64,000 nucleotides of DNA from the NCBI RefSeq assembly GCF_904848585.1, contig NZ_CAJHCR010000002.1:496001-560000 (forward strand), given 5' to 3'. The notes under the pieces are model-generated. The model worked only from the letters and a program-made list of their open reading frames with translations. It was not told the origin of the DNA and made no database searches. Numbering within the stretch: position 1 is the stretch's first letter; each line of letters opens with the position of its first letter. The DNA is from Paraburkholderia kirstenboschensis (lineage in GTDB: Bacteria > Pseudomonadota > Gammaproteobacteria > Burkholderiales > Burkholderiaceae). Positions 37,688-46,237 of this stretch are shown piece by piece. The translations under genes were made by a program, and so were the position numbers.

Positions 37688-39211
37688 TTACTGTTCGGAC
37701 ACGAAGGAAAACGGGCTCAGCTTCGCGATCGTGCCGTTCTGCACGAGACGCGTAACGGCCGCGATGTCCGGCGCGAAGTAGTGATCGAGCTCGTAATGCG
37801 CGACGTCCTTTCGCACCACGTCCATCGCTTTCTGCAAACTCGGGCTTGTCTTGTGCGGCGCGCGCAGGTCCACACCTTGCGCGGCGGCGAGCAATTCGAT
37901 CGACAGAATGTTGGCCGTGTTTTCGGCGATGTCGCCAAGCTTGCGCGCAGCGAACGTGGCCATCGAAACGTGATCTTCCTGGTTCGCGGACGTGGGCAGC
38001 GAATCGACGGAGGCCGGATGCGCGAGTGTCTTGTTTTCCGATGCCAGCGCGGCAGCCGTCACATGGGCGATCATGAAGCCGGAGTTCACGCCGCCGTCGC
38101 GCACGAGGAACGGCGGCAGGCCCGACAGCGTCGCGTCGATCAGCAACGCGATGCGGCGTTCGGCCAATGCGCCGATTTCCGCGGCGGCGAGCGCGAGATT
38201 GTCCGCGGCGAATGCCACCGGCTCCGCATGGAAGTTGCCGCCGGACAGCACTTCACCGGTGTCAGGGAAAATCAGCGGATTGTCGGACACGGCATTGGCT
38301 TCGAGCAGCAGCACGTCGGCGGCGTGACGCATCTGGTCGAGACATGCGCCCATTACTTGCGGCTGGCAGCGCAGGCTGTACGGGTCTTGCACCTTGTCGC
38401 AATCGGCGTGCGACACGTTGATGCCCGAGCCTTGCAGCAGTGAGCGATATGCCGATGCCGCGTCGATCTGGCCTTGATGCCCGCGCAATTCGTGAATGCG
38501 CGCGTCGAACGGCTTGACCGAACCGGCCGCCGCATCGACCGACAACGCGCCCGCCACCAGCGCAGTGCGATACAGGTCTTCGATCGCGAACATGTTGTAG
38601 AGCGCGAGCGCAGTCGACGCCTGCGTGCCGTTCAGCAGCGCGAGGCCTTCCTTCGCTTGCAACGTGAGCGGCTTCAGACCGACCAGTGACAGGCCTTCGG
38701 TGGCCGGCAGGCGTTCGCCCTTCGCGAACACTTCCCCCACGCCGAGCAGAACCGCCGACATATGCGCGAGCGGCGCAAGGTCGCCCGATGCGCCGACCGA
38801 ACCCTTCACCGGAATTACCGGCAACACGTCGGCGTTGTAGAGCGTGATCAGCGCTTCCATGACTTCGCGGCGAATGCCGGAATGGCCGCGGCCGAGGCTC
38901 GACAACTTCAACGCGATCAACAGGCGCACGACCGGGCGCGACATCGGCTCACCCACGCCGACCGCGTGCGACAACACCAGATTGCGTTGCAGCAGTTCGA
39001 GCTGGTCATGCGGGATATGCGTGCTGGCGAGACGCCCGAAGCCCGTGTTGATGCCATACGCAGGCTCGCCCTTCGCGGCGATGTCCGCTACCGCTTTCGC
39101 ACATGCGTCGATGGCCGCGTGGCTCGCGGGATCGAGTCGCAGCGGCACGTGTTCGCGGGCGATCTGGCGCAGTTGCGGGAGAGTCAGGTGGCCGGGCTTC
39201 AGAGTCATCAT
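37688..39211 (-). CDS. hutH: Histidine ammonia-lyase HutH
   Basis: First enzyme of the pathway: histidine to trans-urocanate plus NH3. The 507 residues match Burkholderia HutH in length. The ASG triplet that self-cyclises to the MIO cofactor is in [26 protein letters not shown] and [18 protein letters not shown] are further hallmarks. Two adjacent ATGs occur and the first (39211) is chosen, because the Burkholderia protein begins MITL at this point. It is the first gene of the hut operon. Confidence 0.96.
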   Translation of the reverse strand: MMTLKPGHLTLPQLRQIAREHVPLRLDPASHAAIDACAKAVADIAAKGEPAYGINTGFGRLASTHIPHDQLELLQRNLVLSHAVGVGEPMSRPVVRLLIALKLSSLGRGHSGIRREVMEALITLYNADVLPVIPVKGSVGASGDLAPLAHMSAVLLGVGEVFAKGERLPATEGLSLVGLKPLTLQAKEGLALLNGTQASTALALYNMFAIEDLYRTALVAGALSVDAAAGSVKPFDARIHELRGHQGQIDAASAYRSLLQGSGINVSHADCDKVQDPYSLRCQPQVMGACLDQMRHAADVLLLEANAVSDNPLIFPDTGEVLSGGNFHAEPVAFAADNLALAAAEIGALAERRIALLIDATLSGLPPFLVRDGGVNSGFMIAHVTAAALASENKTLAHPASVDSLPTSANQEDHVSMATFAARKLGDIAENTANILSIELLAAAQGVDLRAPHKTSPSLQKAMDVVRKDVAHYELDHYFAPDIAAVTRLVQNGTIAKLSPFSFVSEQ

Positions 39212-39221
39212 GGTTGTTGTC

Positions 39222-39271
39222 CTGTCTATACAATTTGAGAGAAGTCTAGCTGCGCCGTCTTGTATATACAA
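39222..39271 (-). promoter_or_regulatory. hutH promoter with two HutC-type operators
   Basis: On the minus strand TTGTAT (39271-39266), a 17-base spacer and TAGACT (39248-39243) form a plausible sigma-70 promoter for hutH. The -35 box is the left half of a perfect 12-bp palindrome, TTGTATATACAA (39260-39271). A second, imperfect copy reads TTGTATAGACAG on the minus strand (39233-39222) and overlaps the expected transcription start. GntR/HutC repressors bind this type of palindrome. A bound repressor would block polymerase at both points. Confidence 0.7.
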
Positions 39272-39564
39272 CTTGTTTTTAATGCTTCGGAGACCAGGGC
39301 TTTCCACTAAGGCCTTCTGCGCCGCATCACAACGCGGTGCGGTCTCCGCTTGCTGCAGCGCCCGATGCCGGGCGGAACAAACCAGGTGCGCCCCGTTCAC
39401 CGCCAACTTGTATATACACGTTCAAAAACCAGGTCGCCAAGCGGACAAAAACATCGCCTGCGTTAAGGAGCCGGCTGGAGAAACATCAGCTCATAACGCA
39501 ACGAAGCCCGCCGACTCATGCGAGCCGCGGGCTTCCGTCAGGAGCGGTGAGTCGCAATGCGCCG
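39272..39564. other. Intergenic region between hutH promoter and LysR gene
   Basis: About 290 bases without a gene, containing a third HutC-like site at 39408 (listed separately). Confidence 0.5.
39408..39419. promoter_or_regulatory. Upstream HutC-like operator
   Basis: TTGTATATACAC matches the hutH operator palindrome in 11 of 12 positions. It lies about 140 bases upstream of the promoter-overlapping site, so looping between HutC dimers is conceivable. Confidence 0.55.
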
Positions 39565-40479
39565 CTACAACCGCACTCTTGCCGCCATGAAATCCAGAAA
39601 ACACTGCACACGTCCGGCGAGCGACGCGCTCTGGTAATACACCGCGCTGACCGGCTGGCGCTCGTCGAGAAGCACATTGCCGAGAATCGGCACGAGGCGA
39701 GCCTCGCGGATATCGGCGGCTATCATGAACTCAGCGAGGCACGCGATACCCCAGCCCGACAGCGCGAGTTGCCTTAAGGTCTCGCCGCTCGATGCGGTGA
39801 TAGCCGGTTCGATTTTCAATGGCTCTGCGTTGCCGCTGCCCTTGCCCTTACCTTTGCTGCGCTCCCGCAACGGCCAGCGGTTCAGATGCTCCGGCGCGGT
39901 GAATCCGATCAGCCGATGCGCGCCTAACGCGTCGACCGTTTTGGGTTCGCCGTGCTCAGCCAGATACGCGGGACTCGCGACCACGCGCAGTTTGCTGCTG
40001 CCGAGCGCGCGAGCATGCAGCGTGGAGTCCTGCAACGCGCCAATCCGGATTGCGATATCCACCTTCTGCTCCAGCAGATCGACGATCCGCTCGTTGCTCG
40101 TCAACTCCAGCCGGATCTCGGGATAAAGCTCGGAAAACGCCGTCATATGCGGGGCAATGCAGTGAAGCATGAACGGCGACGCCGCGTCGACGCGCAAGCG
40201 CCCCGAAGGCCTGCGGCGCTTTCGCGTGACGGACTCCTCGGCTTCTTCCATGGCGTCGAGAATGGCGCGAGCGCGCTGCAGGAAGCTTTCGCCCTCTTCG
40301 GTCAATTGCAAACGGCGTGTCGTGCGCCTCACCAGCGCCGTGTCGAGCTTCTTTTCGAGGCGCGTGAGGGCGCGGCTCACGCCCGACACGGTCTGCCCGA
40401 GCTTTTCCGCAGCCGCCGTGATCGAGCCGCTGTCGATTACGGTGACGAACACCAGCAACTCGTCGGTTGAGGTTTTCAT
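39565..40479 (-). CDS. LysR-family transcriptional regulator
   Basis: Regulator of 304 residues, CrgA/YafC-like subgroup by its opening DELLVFVTVIDSGSITAAAE. The HTH is AEKLGQTVSGVSRALTRLEK and the effector-binding domain starts near residue 92. A Lys/Gly run KGKGKGSG near residue 210, encoded by an iterated 6-base unit, looks like a slippage insertion inside the effector domain. It is divergent from an SDR gene, its likely target. Confidence 0.87.
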   Translation of the reverse strand: MKTSTDELLVFVTVIDSGSITAAAEKLGQTVSGVSRALTRLEKKLDTALVRRTTRRLQLTEEGESFLQRARAILDAMEEAEESVTRKRRRPSGRLRVDAASPFMLHCIAPHMTAFSELYPEIRLELTSNERIVDLLEQKVDIAIRIGALQDSTLHARALGSSKLRVVASPAYLAEHGEPKTVDALGAHRLIGFTAPEHLNRWPLRERSKGKGKGSGNAEPLKIEPAITASSGETLRQLALSGWGIACLAEFMIAADIREARLVPILGNVLLDERQPVSAVYYQSASLAGRVQCFLDFMAARVRL

Positions 40480-40584
40480 TGTTGATTCACAGTCAAGATT
40501 GATTTGAGACTAACACGCTTTTTGCGAGAATCAAGACGGCGGATACTGCTTGCCTGTCATCGTGTTTCCACTCAGGAGAAGCTC

Positions 40585-41496
40585 TTGAAGATTTTCATTA
40601 CAGGCGCGGGCGGTTTTATCGGCGGTTCGATTGCGGCGCATCTCGTGCGCGCCGGTCATCAGGTGCGTGGTCTGATCCGCAAGCCCGAACATAGCGACGA
40701 ACTCAAACGGCTCGGCATCGAGCCGGTTATCGGCACGCTCGACGACCGCGCGTTGCTGATTGCCGAGGCGCAAGCCGCCGACGCCGTCATCAATGCCGCC
40801 AGCAGCGATCACGAAGGCGCGGTGAGCGCGTTGATCGAAGGACTCTCGGGCTCGGGCAAACCGTTCTTGCACACGAGCGGTTCGAGTATCGTCGGCGACG
40901 CATCCGGCGGCGAAGCGGCCGAAGCGCGCATCTATCACGAAGACGCTCTGCCGGAGCCGACCGCCGACAAGGCCGCGCGCGTCGCGATCGACCGCCGGGT
41001 CCTCGAAGCCGCGCAGCAGAACATCCGCTCGGCGGTGCTATGCAATACGCTGATCTACGGCCACGGCGCGGTAGCGGGCAGCGCGAGCGTGCAGTTGCCG
41101 CGCCTCGTGCGACAGGCGCAAAAGAGCGGCGTGGTGCGACACGTGGGCAGCGGCGGCAACACGTGGTCGAACGTGCATATCGACGACGTCGCGGAACTCT
41201 ATCGTCTCGCGCTGGAGAAAAGCCCGGCCGGCACGTTCTACTTCGTCGAAAGCGGCGAAGCGTCGTTCCGCGAGATGAGCGCGGCCATCGCGCGCGCGAT
41301 GAAGCTCGGCGAGCCGCAAGACTGGCCGCTCGAAGAAGCGCAAAAGGAATGGGGCTACGAAATGGCTTCGTACGGGCTCGGTTCGAATAGCCGCGTACGC
41401 GGCGAGCGCGCACGCGAGCTGTTGGGCTGGCAGCCCAGGCGCACGTCGGTGATCGACTGGATCGAGCACGAGATGATGTCCGGGCCTGCGGCGTAA
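40585..41496 (+). CDS. NAD(P)-dependent epimerase/reductase (extended SDR)
   Basis: Short-chain dehydrogenase/epimerase-type protein, 303 residues. The Rossmann motif GAGGFIGGSIAAHL is at the extreme N-terminus. The start is TTG 40585 with AGGAGA 5 bases upstream; there is no in-frame ATG that preserves this motif at the N-terminus. The usual YxxxK is not obvious; the equivalent area reads EDALPEPTADKAARVAIDRR, so it may be an atypical SDR with reductase or binding function. Divergent from the LysR gene. Confidence 0.82.
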   Translation: MKIFITGAGGFIGGSIAAHLVRAGHQVRGLIRKPEHSDELKRLGIEPVIGTLDDRALLIAEAQAADAVINAASSDHEGAVSALIEGLSGSGKPFLHTSGSSIVGDASGGEAAEARIYHEDALPEPTADKAARVAIDRRVLEAAQQNIRSAVLCNTLIYGHGAVAGSASVQLPRLVRQAQKSGVVRHVGSGGNTWSNVHIDDVAELYRLALEKSPAGTFYFVESGEASFREMSAAIARAMKLGEPQDWPLEEAQKEWGYEMASYGLGSNSRVRGERARELLGWQPRRTSVIDWIEHEMMSGPAA

Positions 41497-41534
41497 GCTC
41501 GCGGTTTTCTTCGTAATTTGTGTAAGCACCGGCG

Positions 41535-41604
41535 TTGCAAATCCGTAAGCTCGGCTCGATAAAATCCTGCTCATCTGACCCGCGCGGCTCGATGCTCGAG
41601 CCGC
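41535..41604 (+). promoter_or_regulatory. Promoter and leader hairpin of a small membrane protein gene
   Basis: TTGCAA (41535-41540), a 17-base spacer and GATAAA (41558-41563, reading GATAAAAT) suggest a sigma-70 promoter. Downstream, GCGGCTCGA (41584-41592) and TCGAGCCGC (41596-41604) form a perfect 9-pair hairpin with a 3-base loop, ending 21 bases before the start codon. The hairpin could instead end transcription of the SDR gene, but it has no U-tract. Confidence 0.45.
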
Positions 41605-41625
41605 ACACGAGCCCGGATTTGATCG

Positions 41626-41808
41626 ATGACCATGGCGTTGAATTTCGACTGGCTGACCAACCTGCTGGCGATCCTGTTCGTCGTGGCGTGCCTTTACGAT
41701 GCACGCTACGACGAATACGGCACGTTGACGCTGTCGGCGGCCTTGATGGGTCTCGCCGTAATGGCGATCGAGCTCTTTCTCAAGCCCGCGTTCGACATGG
41801 CGCTGTAG
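41626..41808 (+). CDS. Small hypothetical membrane protein
   Basis: Predicted inner-membrane peptide of 60 residues (or 58 from the second ATG) with two hydrophobic segments, about residues 9-23 (LTNLLAILFVVACLY) and 35-53 (LSAALMGLAVMAIELFLK). They are joined by the charged loop DARYDEYG. A plausible promoter precedes it. No family is recognised. It is convergent with the DUF899 gene. Confidence 0.55.
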   Translation: MTMALNFDWLTNLLAILFVVACLYDARYDEYGTLTLSAALMGLAVMAIELFLKPAFDMAL

Positions 41809-41844
41809 GCGCGCGGCGCTCCACTCGCCCCTCTTGCAGATTCA

Positions 41845-42624
41845 CTAACCGCAAGCGGCGCAACCGCCGCCGTCCGAGTGCGCTTGCTTCTCTTCATACC
41901 GGTCGTGGTGCTTGACCCAATCCATAAGACTGCTCGCTTCATTGCGCCCTTTCGGCGTAACGTCCAGATGCGCGTACGTATTGATGAACCGCTCGTCGCC
42001 GCGGCCATAGCAGGAATACGTGTGATAAACGTCGCCGTCCGCGTCTTTATAGAAGACGCTGTGGCCGTGTAGTTCATCGATGCCGACGTCCTGCTCGGTG
42101 AAGTTATAGAAGGCCTTCTTGCTCGCCAGTTGTTCGGGCGTGAACGACACGTGGTAGTCGAAATTGAAATCGCTTCCGTCCGACGACACCCACGGAAACG
42201 TCCAGCCCATGCGTTTTCTAAACGCTTCGATCTTCGCGAGCGGCGCATTCGAGATAGTCACATACGACACATCGTGATGTTCCAGATGCGTGACGATACC
42301 GACCATGTGATCCGATAGGAATGAACAGCCAATACAACCCTCTTCCCAGTCCGGCCCAAGCATGAAGTGGTAAACGATCAACTGACTGCGCCCGTCGAAG
42401 AGATCGGCAAGTGTCTTGCGGCCCTGCGGCGTATCGAACACATACGTCTTGTCCACCTTCACCCACGGTAATTCGCGGCGCTTGCGAGCGAGTTCGTCAC
42501 CGGCGCGCATGTGCGCTTTTTCTTCCACCAGCAGCGCCCTGCTCGCCTCCAGCCATTCCTGCCACGAGCCAACCCGGTGTTGCGGGTCTTGCTGAGATTG
42601 CATTGGTGATTGCATCGGTTCCAT
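41845..42624 (-). CDS. DUF899 (thioredoxin-like) family protein
   Basis: Thioredoxin-fold protein of 259 residues. The features WLEASRALLVEEKAHMRAGD, LFDGRSQLIVYHFMLGPDWE and GCIGCSFLSDHM (CxxC) define DUF899. The C-terminal SDGGGCAACG carries a further CxxC-like pair. The start is ATG 42624 with an AGGAG Shine-Dalgarno 6 bases upstream. It follows the ArsR-type gene by 90 bases and is probably controlled by it. The biochemical role is not known; a redox or peroxiredoxin-like activity is plausible. Confidence 0.85.
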   Translation of the reverse strand: MEPMQSPMQSQQDPQHRVGSWQEWLEASRALLVEEKAHMRAGDELARKRRELPWVKVDKTYVFDTPQGRKTLADLFDGRSQLIVYHFMLGPDWEEGCIGCSFLSDHMVGIVTHLEHHDVSYVTISNAPLAKIEAFRKRMGWTFPWVSSDGSDFNFDYHVSFTPEQLASKKAFYNFTEQDVGIDELHGHSVFYKDADGDVYHTYSCYGRGDERFINTYAHLDVTPKGRNEASSLMDWVKHHDRYEEKQAHSDGGGCAACG

Positions 42625-42714
42625 TTGCGGCTCCTTTACAGTGACATACACGGCAGTAAATACGCGGCATATGCAATTCATCGCCGACTCGCGCACAGCA
42701 AACCGGAGTGCGCG

Positions 42715-43140
42715 TCACGAGTCGCTCCGTTTCCTTCGGGACGGCGAAGATTTGCGCGGCCGGGTTGTGGACAGTGCAGCGACGCGGCGAGCCGGCTTTC
42801 GCGCGCGCGGCGCTTCGTCTTCCTCGACGAAAGCGGCCAGACGATCGAGCGATCCGGCCCAGAAGCGCTCGTAGCGGCCGAGCCACGCCATTGCTTCTTC
42901 CATCGGCTCCGCGCAAAGGCGGCACGCGACCGTGCGGCCGTTCTTGCTACGAGTGACGAGGCCGGCCCCCGCGAGAACGTCGAGGTGCTTCATCACCGCC
43001 GGCAAGGACATGGCGAACGGCTCGGCAAGCTCACTCACCGACAGTTCGGTTTCGGACAAACGCGTGAGCAGCGCACGCCGTGTGGGGTCCGACAACGCCG
43101 CAAAAGTGCGATCGAGTAACGTTTCATTAAACTTAACCAT
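42715..43140 (-). CDS. ArsR-family transcriptional regulator
   Basis: Winged-helix regulator of 141 residues (FAALSDPTRRALLTRLSETE, then LSVSELAEPFAMSLPAVMKH as recognition helix region). The ArsR metal-binding ELCVCDL motif is absent; this belongs to the SdpR/YczG-like subgroup often found beside DUF899 or AHSA1 proteins. The C-terminal 30 residues are Arg/Lys/Ser-rich. The start ATG 43140 lies inside a perfect inverted repeat, which predicts tight self-repression. Confidence 0.88.
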   Translation of the reverse strand: MVKFNETLLDRTFAALSDPTRRALLTRLSETELSVSELAEPFAMSLPAVMKHLDVLAGAGLVTRSKNGRTVACRLCAEPMEEAMAWLGRYERFWAGSLDRLAAFVEEDEAPRARKPARRVAALSTTRPRKSSPSRRKRSDS

Positions 43141-43153
43141 GAGGTTAAGTTTA
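43128..43153. promoter_or_regulatory. Perfect 26-bp inverted repeat over the ArsR start codon
   Basis: TAAACTTAACC (43128-43138) and GGTTAAGTTTA (43143-43153) are exact reverse complements around the centre ATGA. The regulator's start codon (43138-43140, minus strand) lies within it. ArsR-type dimers bind such palindromes, so binding would block its own expression and that of the DUF899 gene. The same hairpin in mRNA would also mask the start codon. Confidence 0.8.
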
Positions 43154-43391
43154 GAAGCGAACTCGCGAATGTCAAGGACAGGTACGCACTTTTGGCGGAG
43201 CACGCAGAAAACCAGCGCACGCAGAGAACAAAAAGAAACGCGGCGCGTCGCAGATCGAACGTTGCAACGCAGCGCGTCAGGGGAGAACAACCGACTACGG
43301 TTCGAACCGCGGCACGCCAGGATACTCCGTCGTGCTCGCGTTACGGTAATGAATCAGCGTGCCGCGAGTGCACCGCCGCATCCTTAGCGAA

Positions 43392-44774
43392 TCAGATCGC
43401 CCATCCGCCGAGATAGAACCCGACCAGCACGATCGCAATCGCCACCGTGCCCACGTTCAGCTTGCGGTATTCGCCGCTCACCACGCGGCCGATCACGAGC
43501 GTCGCGAAACCGAGCATGATGCCGGTCACGATATTTGCGGTCAGCACGATGAACACCGCGCACATGAGACCCGACATTGCGTCGACCATGTCGTCCATAT
43601 GCAGCTTGCTGACATTCGACAGCATCAGCAGCCCGACATACATCAGCGCGGGCGCTGTCGCGTACGACGGCACGAGGCTCGCGAGCGGCGAGAAAAACAT
43701 TACGCCGAGAAACAGCAGGCCGACCACCGCCGCCGCCATGCCGGTCTTCGCGCCGGCCGCCACGCCGACCGTCGATTCGATGTACGCCGCGGCCGGCGCG
43801 CCGCCGAGCAGGCCCGAGAAAATCGAGCTGATCGAGTCGGCCGTCAGCGCGCGGCCACCGTTGATGATGCGGCCGTTTGCATCGAGCTGGCCCGCCTGGC
43901 CGGCCACCGCGCGGATCGTCCCCGTGGCGTCGAACACGGCGGTCATCACGAGAGCGAGCACGCTGGGCAACACTGCCATCGACAGCGCGCCCTTTATATC
44001 CATCGCACCGATCAGCGACTCGTGCCCCGGCGCACTCAACGACGGCACGGCGAATACGCCATGAAACGACACGGCCGGATCGACGAGCAGTGCAATTGCC
44101 GAAATCCCGACGATCACGATCAGAATCGAGCCTGGCACGCGGCGGCGCACGAGCCCGAAGATCGCGGCGAGCCCCGCGACCGACATCAGTGCAGGCAGTG
44201 CGGTGATATTGCCGAGCGAGACCGGCAAACCGGCGCCTGGATTCTTCACGACGAGGCCCACGTCGTTGGCGGCGATCAGCAACAGGAACAGCCCGATGCC
44301 GATGCCCGTGCCGTGCGCGATGCCCGTCGGCAGGTTGCGCAGAATCCACGAACGCACGCCCGTCACCGAAATCGCGGTGAACACGACACCCATCAGAAAT
44401 ACCGCGCCGAGCGCGACTGTTGGATGCAAGCCCTTGCCGAGCACGAGACCGAACGCCGTGAACGCGGTCAGCGAAATCGCGCAGCCTATCGCGATCGGCA
44501 GGCGCGCCCACACACCCATCAGTAACGAACCGAACGCGGTCGTGAGACACACGGCGACGAATACCGCGCTCGTATCGAAGCCCGCTTTACCGAACATGCC
44601 CGGCACGACGAACACGGAATAGACCATCGCGAGGAAGGTCGTGATGCCCGCGACGATTTCCTGACGCTGCGAACTGCCGCGCGATGAAATTTCGAAGTAG
44701 CGGTCGAGAAAGCCCTTTGTGTCGAATGATTCGGCGCCGGCTTCGGAAAGCGGCTGGGCGTGGGGTTCCATCAT
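43392..44774 (-). CDS. NCS2-family purine permease (AzgA type)
   Basis: Polytopic inner-membrane transporter of 460 residues with about 12-14 hydrophobic segments. The AzgA/GhxP group markers are [51 protein letters not shown] and the conserved [17 protein letters not shown]. Expected substrates are adenine, guanine or hypoxanthine with H+ symport. The start is ATG 44774 with a GGAGG site 8 bases upstream. Single-gene unit. Confidence 0.9.
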   Translation of the reverse strand: MMEPHAQPLSEAGAESFDTKGFLDRYFEISSRGSSQRQEIVAGITTFLAMVYSVFVVPGMFGKAGFDTSAVFVAVCLTTAFGSLLMGVWARLPIAIGCAISLTAFTAFGLVLGKGLHPTVALGAVFLMGVVFTAISVTGVRSWILRNLPTGIAHGTGIGIGLFLLLIAANDVGLVVKNPGAGLPVSLGNITALPALMSVAGLAAIFGLVRRRVPGSILIVIVGISAIALLVDPAVSFHGVFAVPSLSAPGHESLIGAMDIKGALSMAVLPSVLALVMTAVFDATGTIRAVAGQAGQLDANGRIINGGRALTADSISSIFSGLLGGAPAAAYIESTVGVAAGAKTGMAAAVVGLLFLGVMFFSPLASLVPSYATAPALMYVGLLMLSNVSKLHMDDMVDAMSGLMCAVFIVLTANIVTGIMLGFATLVIGRVVSGEYRKLNVGTVAIAIVLVGFYLGGWAI

Positions 44775-45250
44775 GATGAGTGCCTCCTTTATCAGCATGC
44801 TGAAACGGCCGTCGAAGTGGCCGTCATCAGGTTCGTCTCTTTACGTTGATTTAATGTGCGCCGCGCGCTTTGTGTCTCGTTTCTGTCTCGAAATGTAGGC
44901 CAACCCAAATATATCGCCCATCGCATGAATGGCATGCCGGGCATGTCGCGACTCTTATATCGTCCAAGCGACGGTAAAGCGCATCGGCAACCCGCGCGTT
45001 AACACCTACGGCTCACCTATGGCTCGTCGCGCTTTCTCATCGGCCTATGAAAGCGTTTTGAGAGCTTGGCGGAAGCTGCAAGATGCCCATCGCGCGCGAG
45101 AGTCGTACGCGTCGCGGCATGAAGCGTGCTTGGCGCGTATCGGTCACATGGCCCTCAAAAGCGGACCGCCCGACGTCGCGGGTTAAACTCTGGGCCGTAC
45201 TGTCTAATCGCGGCGCTCTTCCGCCGCACCGGTCCATGGAGTTTTTCCCG
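44775..45250. other. Divergent intergenic region, permease / PRC-barrel lipoprotein
   Basis: 476 bases between divergent genes. It contains open frames of under 90 codons, such as one at 44929-45186, but none has a ribosome-binding site or family resemblance. It should hold promoters for both sides. No riboswitch was recognised upstream of the purine permease. Confidence 0.5.
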
Positions 45251-46237
45251 ATGAGTGGCGGCTTTTCGCTTCCTGCCTGGCGTCATACGATCCTCGCGGC
45301 GTTCGCGCTGCTGGCGCTCCTTGCGCTGTCCGGCTGCAGCAGCCTGCTGTGGGGAACGCAGCAGGCGCCGATCGTCGAAGCCACGGTCATGCCGGTCGAA
45401 GCCGCGAGCGCGCCGGTGGCCGCTTCCGCGCCCGAGCCGGTCGAGACCGAAGCCGCCGAGCCCGAGCAGCCGAAGAAGCCAAAGAAGCCTGTCGTCAAGC
45501 CGCACAAAGTCGAGCCGCCGCCGCCCGTCGTCGCTGCGCCGCCTCCACCGCCGCCGCCCCCGCCGCTGATCGTGCTGCGCACGATCGAGCGCAACGACGC
45601 GCATACGCTGCTCGACAGCGAGGTGCAGAAACCGGACGGCAAAGTGGTCGGGCGAGCCGTCGACATGATCGCGGACGCGGGCGGCAAGCCGCGCGAAGTC
45701 GTGGTGAATCTGCAAGGCTTCCTCGGGGTCGGCGATCGCAAGGTCAATTTCGCGTGGAACGCGTTCCGCTTCACACCGACCGCGAAAGCCGCGCCGATCA
45801 CGTTGAATCCGTCGGCGACTCCGGTGAATCCGGCGAAGGCGAATGCCGCGATGCTGTTGCCGCTGATCGACGCGACAGTCGAGCGCTCGAACGGCGCCAA
45901 GGTCGGCCGCGTGATCGACGTGCTGATCGACGCCAATGCGCAGCCGCAGGCAGTCGTGCTGGACGTCAACGGTATGGTGAGCACGGAGCGGCGCACGATT
46001 GCGGCGAACTGGTCGGCGCTGCGCTTCGTCGCGAAAGACAAGGAACTACATCCGCAGATCGATTTGAGCGACGCGCAGATCAATGCGACGCCGCCATACG
46101 CGAACGACAAGCCGATTCGCGCGGTGTCGCCCGCGCCGCCCGCCCAGCCCGCGCCCCCGCCCGCCGCCGCTGCCGCTGCCGCGCCTGCGTCCGGGGCGAC
46201 AGCCACGGCCGCTTCCAACGCACGGGCGGTCCGATGA
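45251..46237 (+). CDS. Lipoprotein with poly-Pro linker and two PRC-barrel-like domains
   Basis: Predicted lipoprotein of 328 residues. The signal and lipobox are TILAAFALLALLALSGC-SS. A Pro/Lys/Glu-rich stretch with nine consecutive prolines spans about residues 70-110, then come two related PRC-barrel-like domains (LLDSEVQKPDGKVVGRAVDM and LIDATVERSNGAKVGRVIDV). The tail is Ala/Pro-rich. ATG 45251 is preferred because GGAG lies 9 bases upstream; an ATG five codons earlier has no such site. It overlaps the MFS gene by 4 bases. A cell-envelope spanning or anchoring role is plausible. Confidence 0.8.
   Translation: MSGGFSLPAWRHTILAAFALLALLALSGCSSLLWGTQQAPIVEATVMPVEAASAPVAASAPEPVETEAAEPEQPKKPKKPVVKPHKVEPPPPVVAAPPPPPPPPPLIVLRTIERNDAHTLLDSEVQKPDGKVVGRAVDMIADAGGKPREVVVNLQGFLGVGDRKVNFAWNAFRFTPTAKAAPITLNPSATPVNPAKANAAMLLPLIDATVERSNGAKVGRVIDVLIDANAQPQAVVLDVNGMVSTERRTIAANWSALRFVAKDKELHPQIDLSDAQINATPPYANDKPIRAVSPAPPAQPAPPPAAAAAAAPASGATATAASNARAVR

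Noticed and set aside
43384-44550. Two overlapping open frames of about 388 codons over the purine permease gene
   Set aside because: Both have Arg/Asp/His-rich, non-protein-like composition; the permease frame has 12-14 membrane segments and family motifs.
44929-45186. An 85-codon plus-strand gene between the permease and the PRC-barrel lipoprotein
   Set aside because: No Shine-Dalgarno, no recognisable motif and codon use not clearly coding; left as intergenic.
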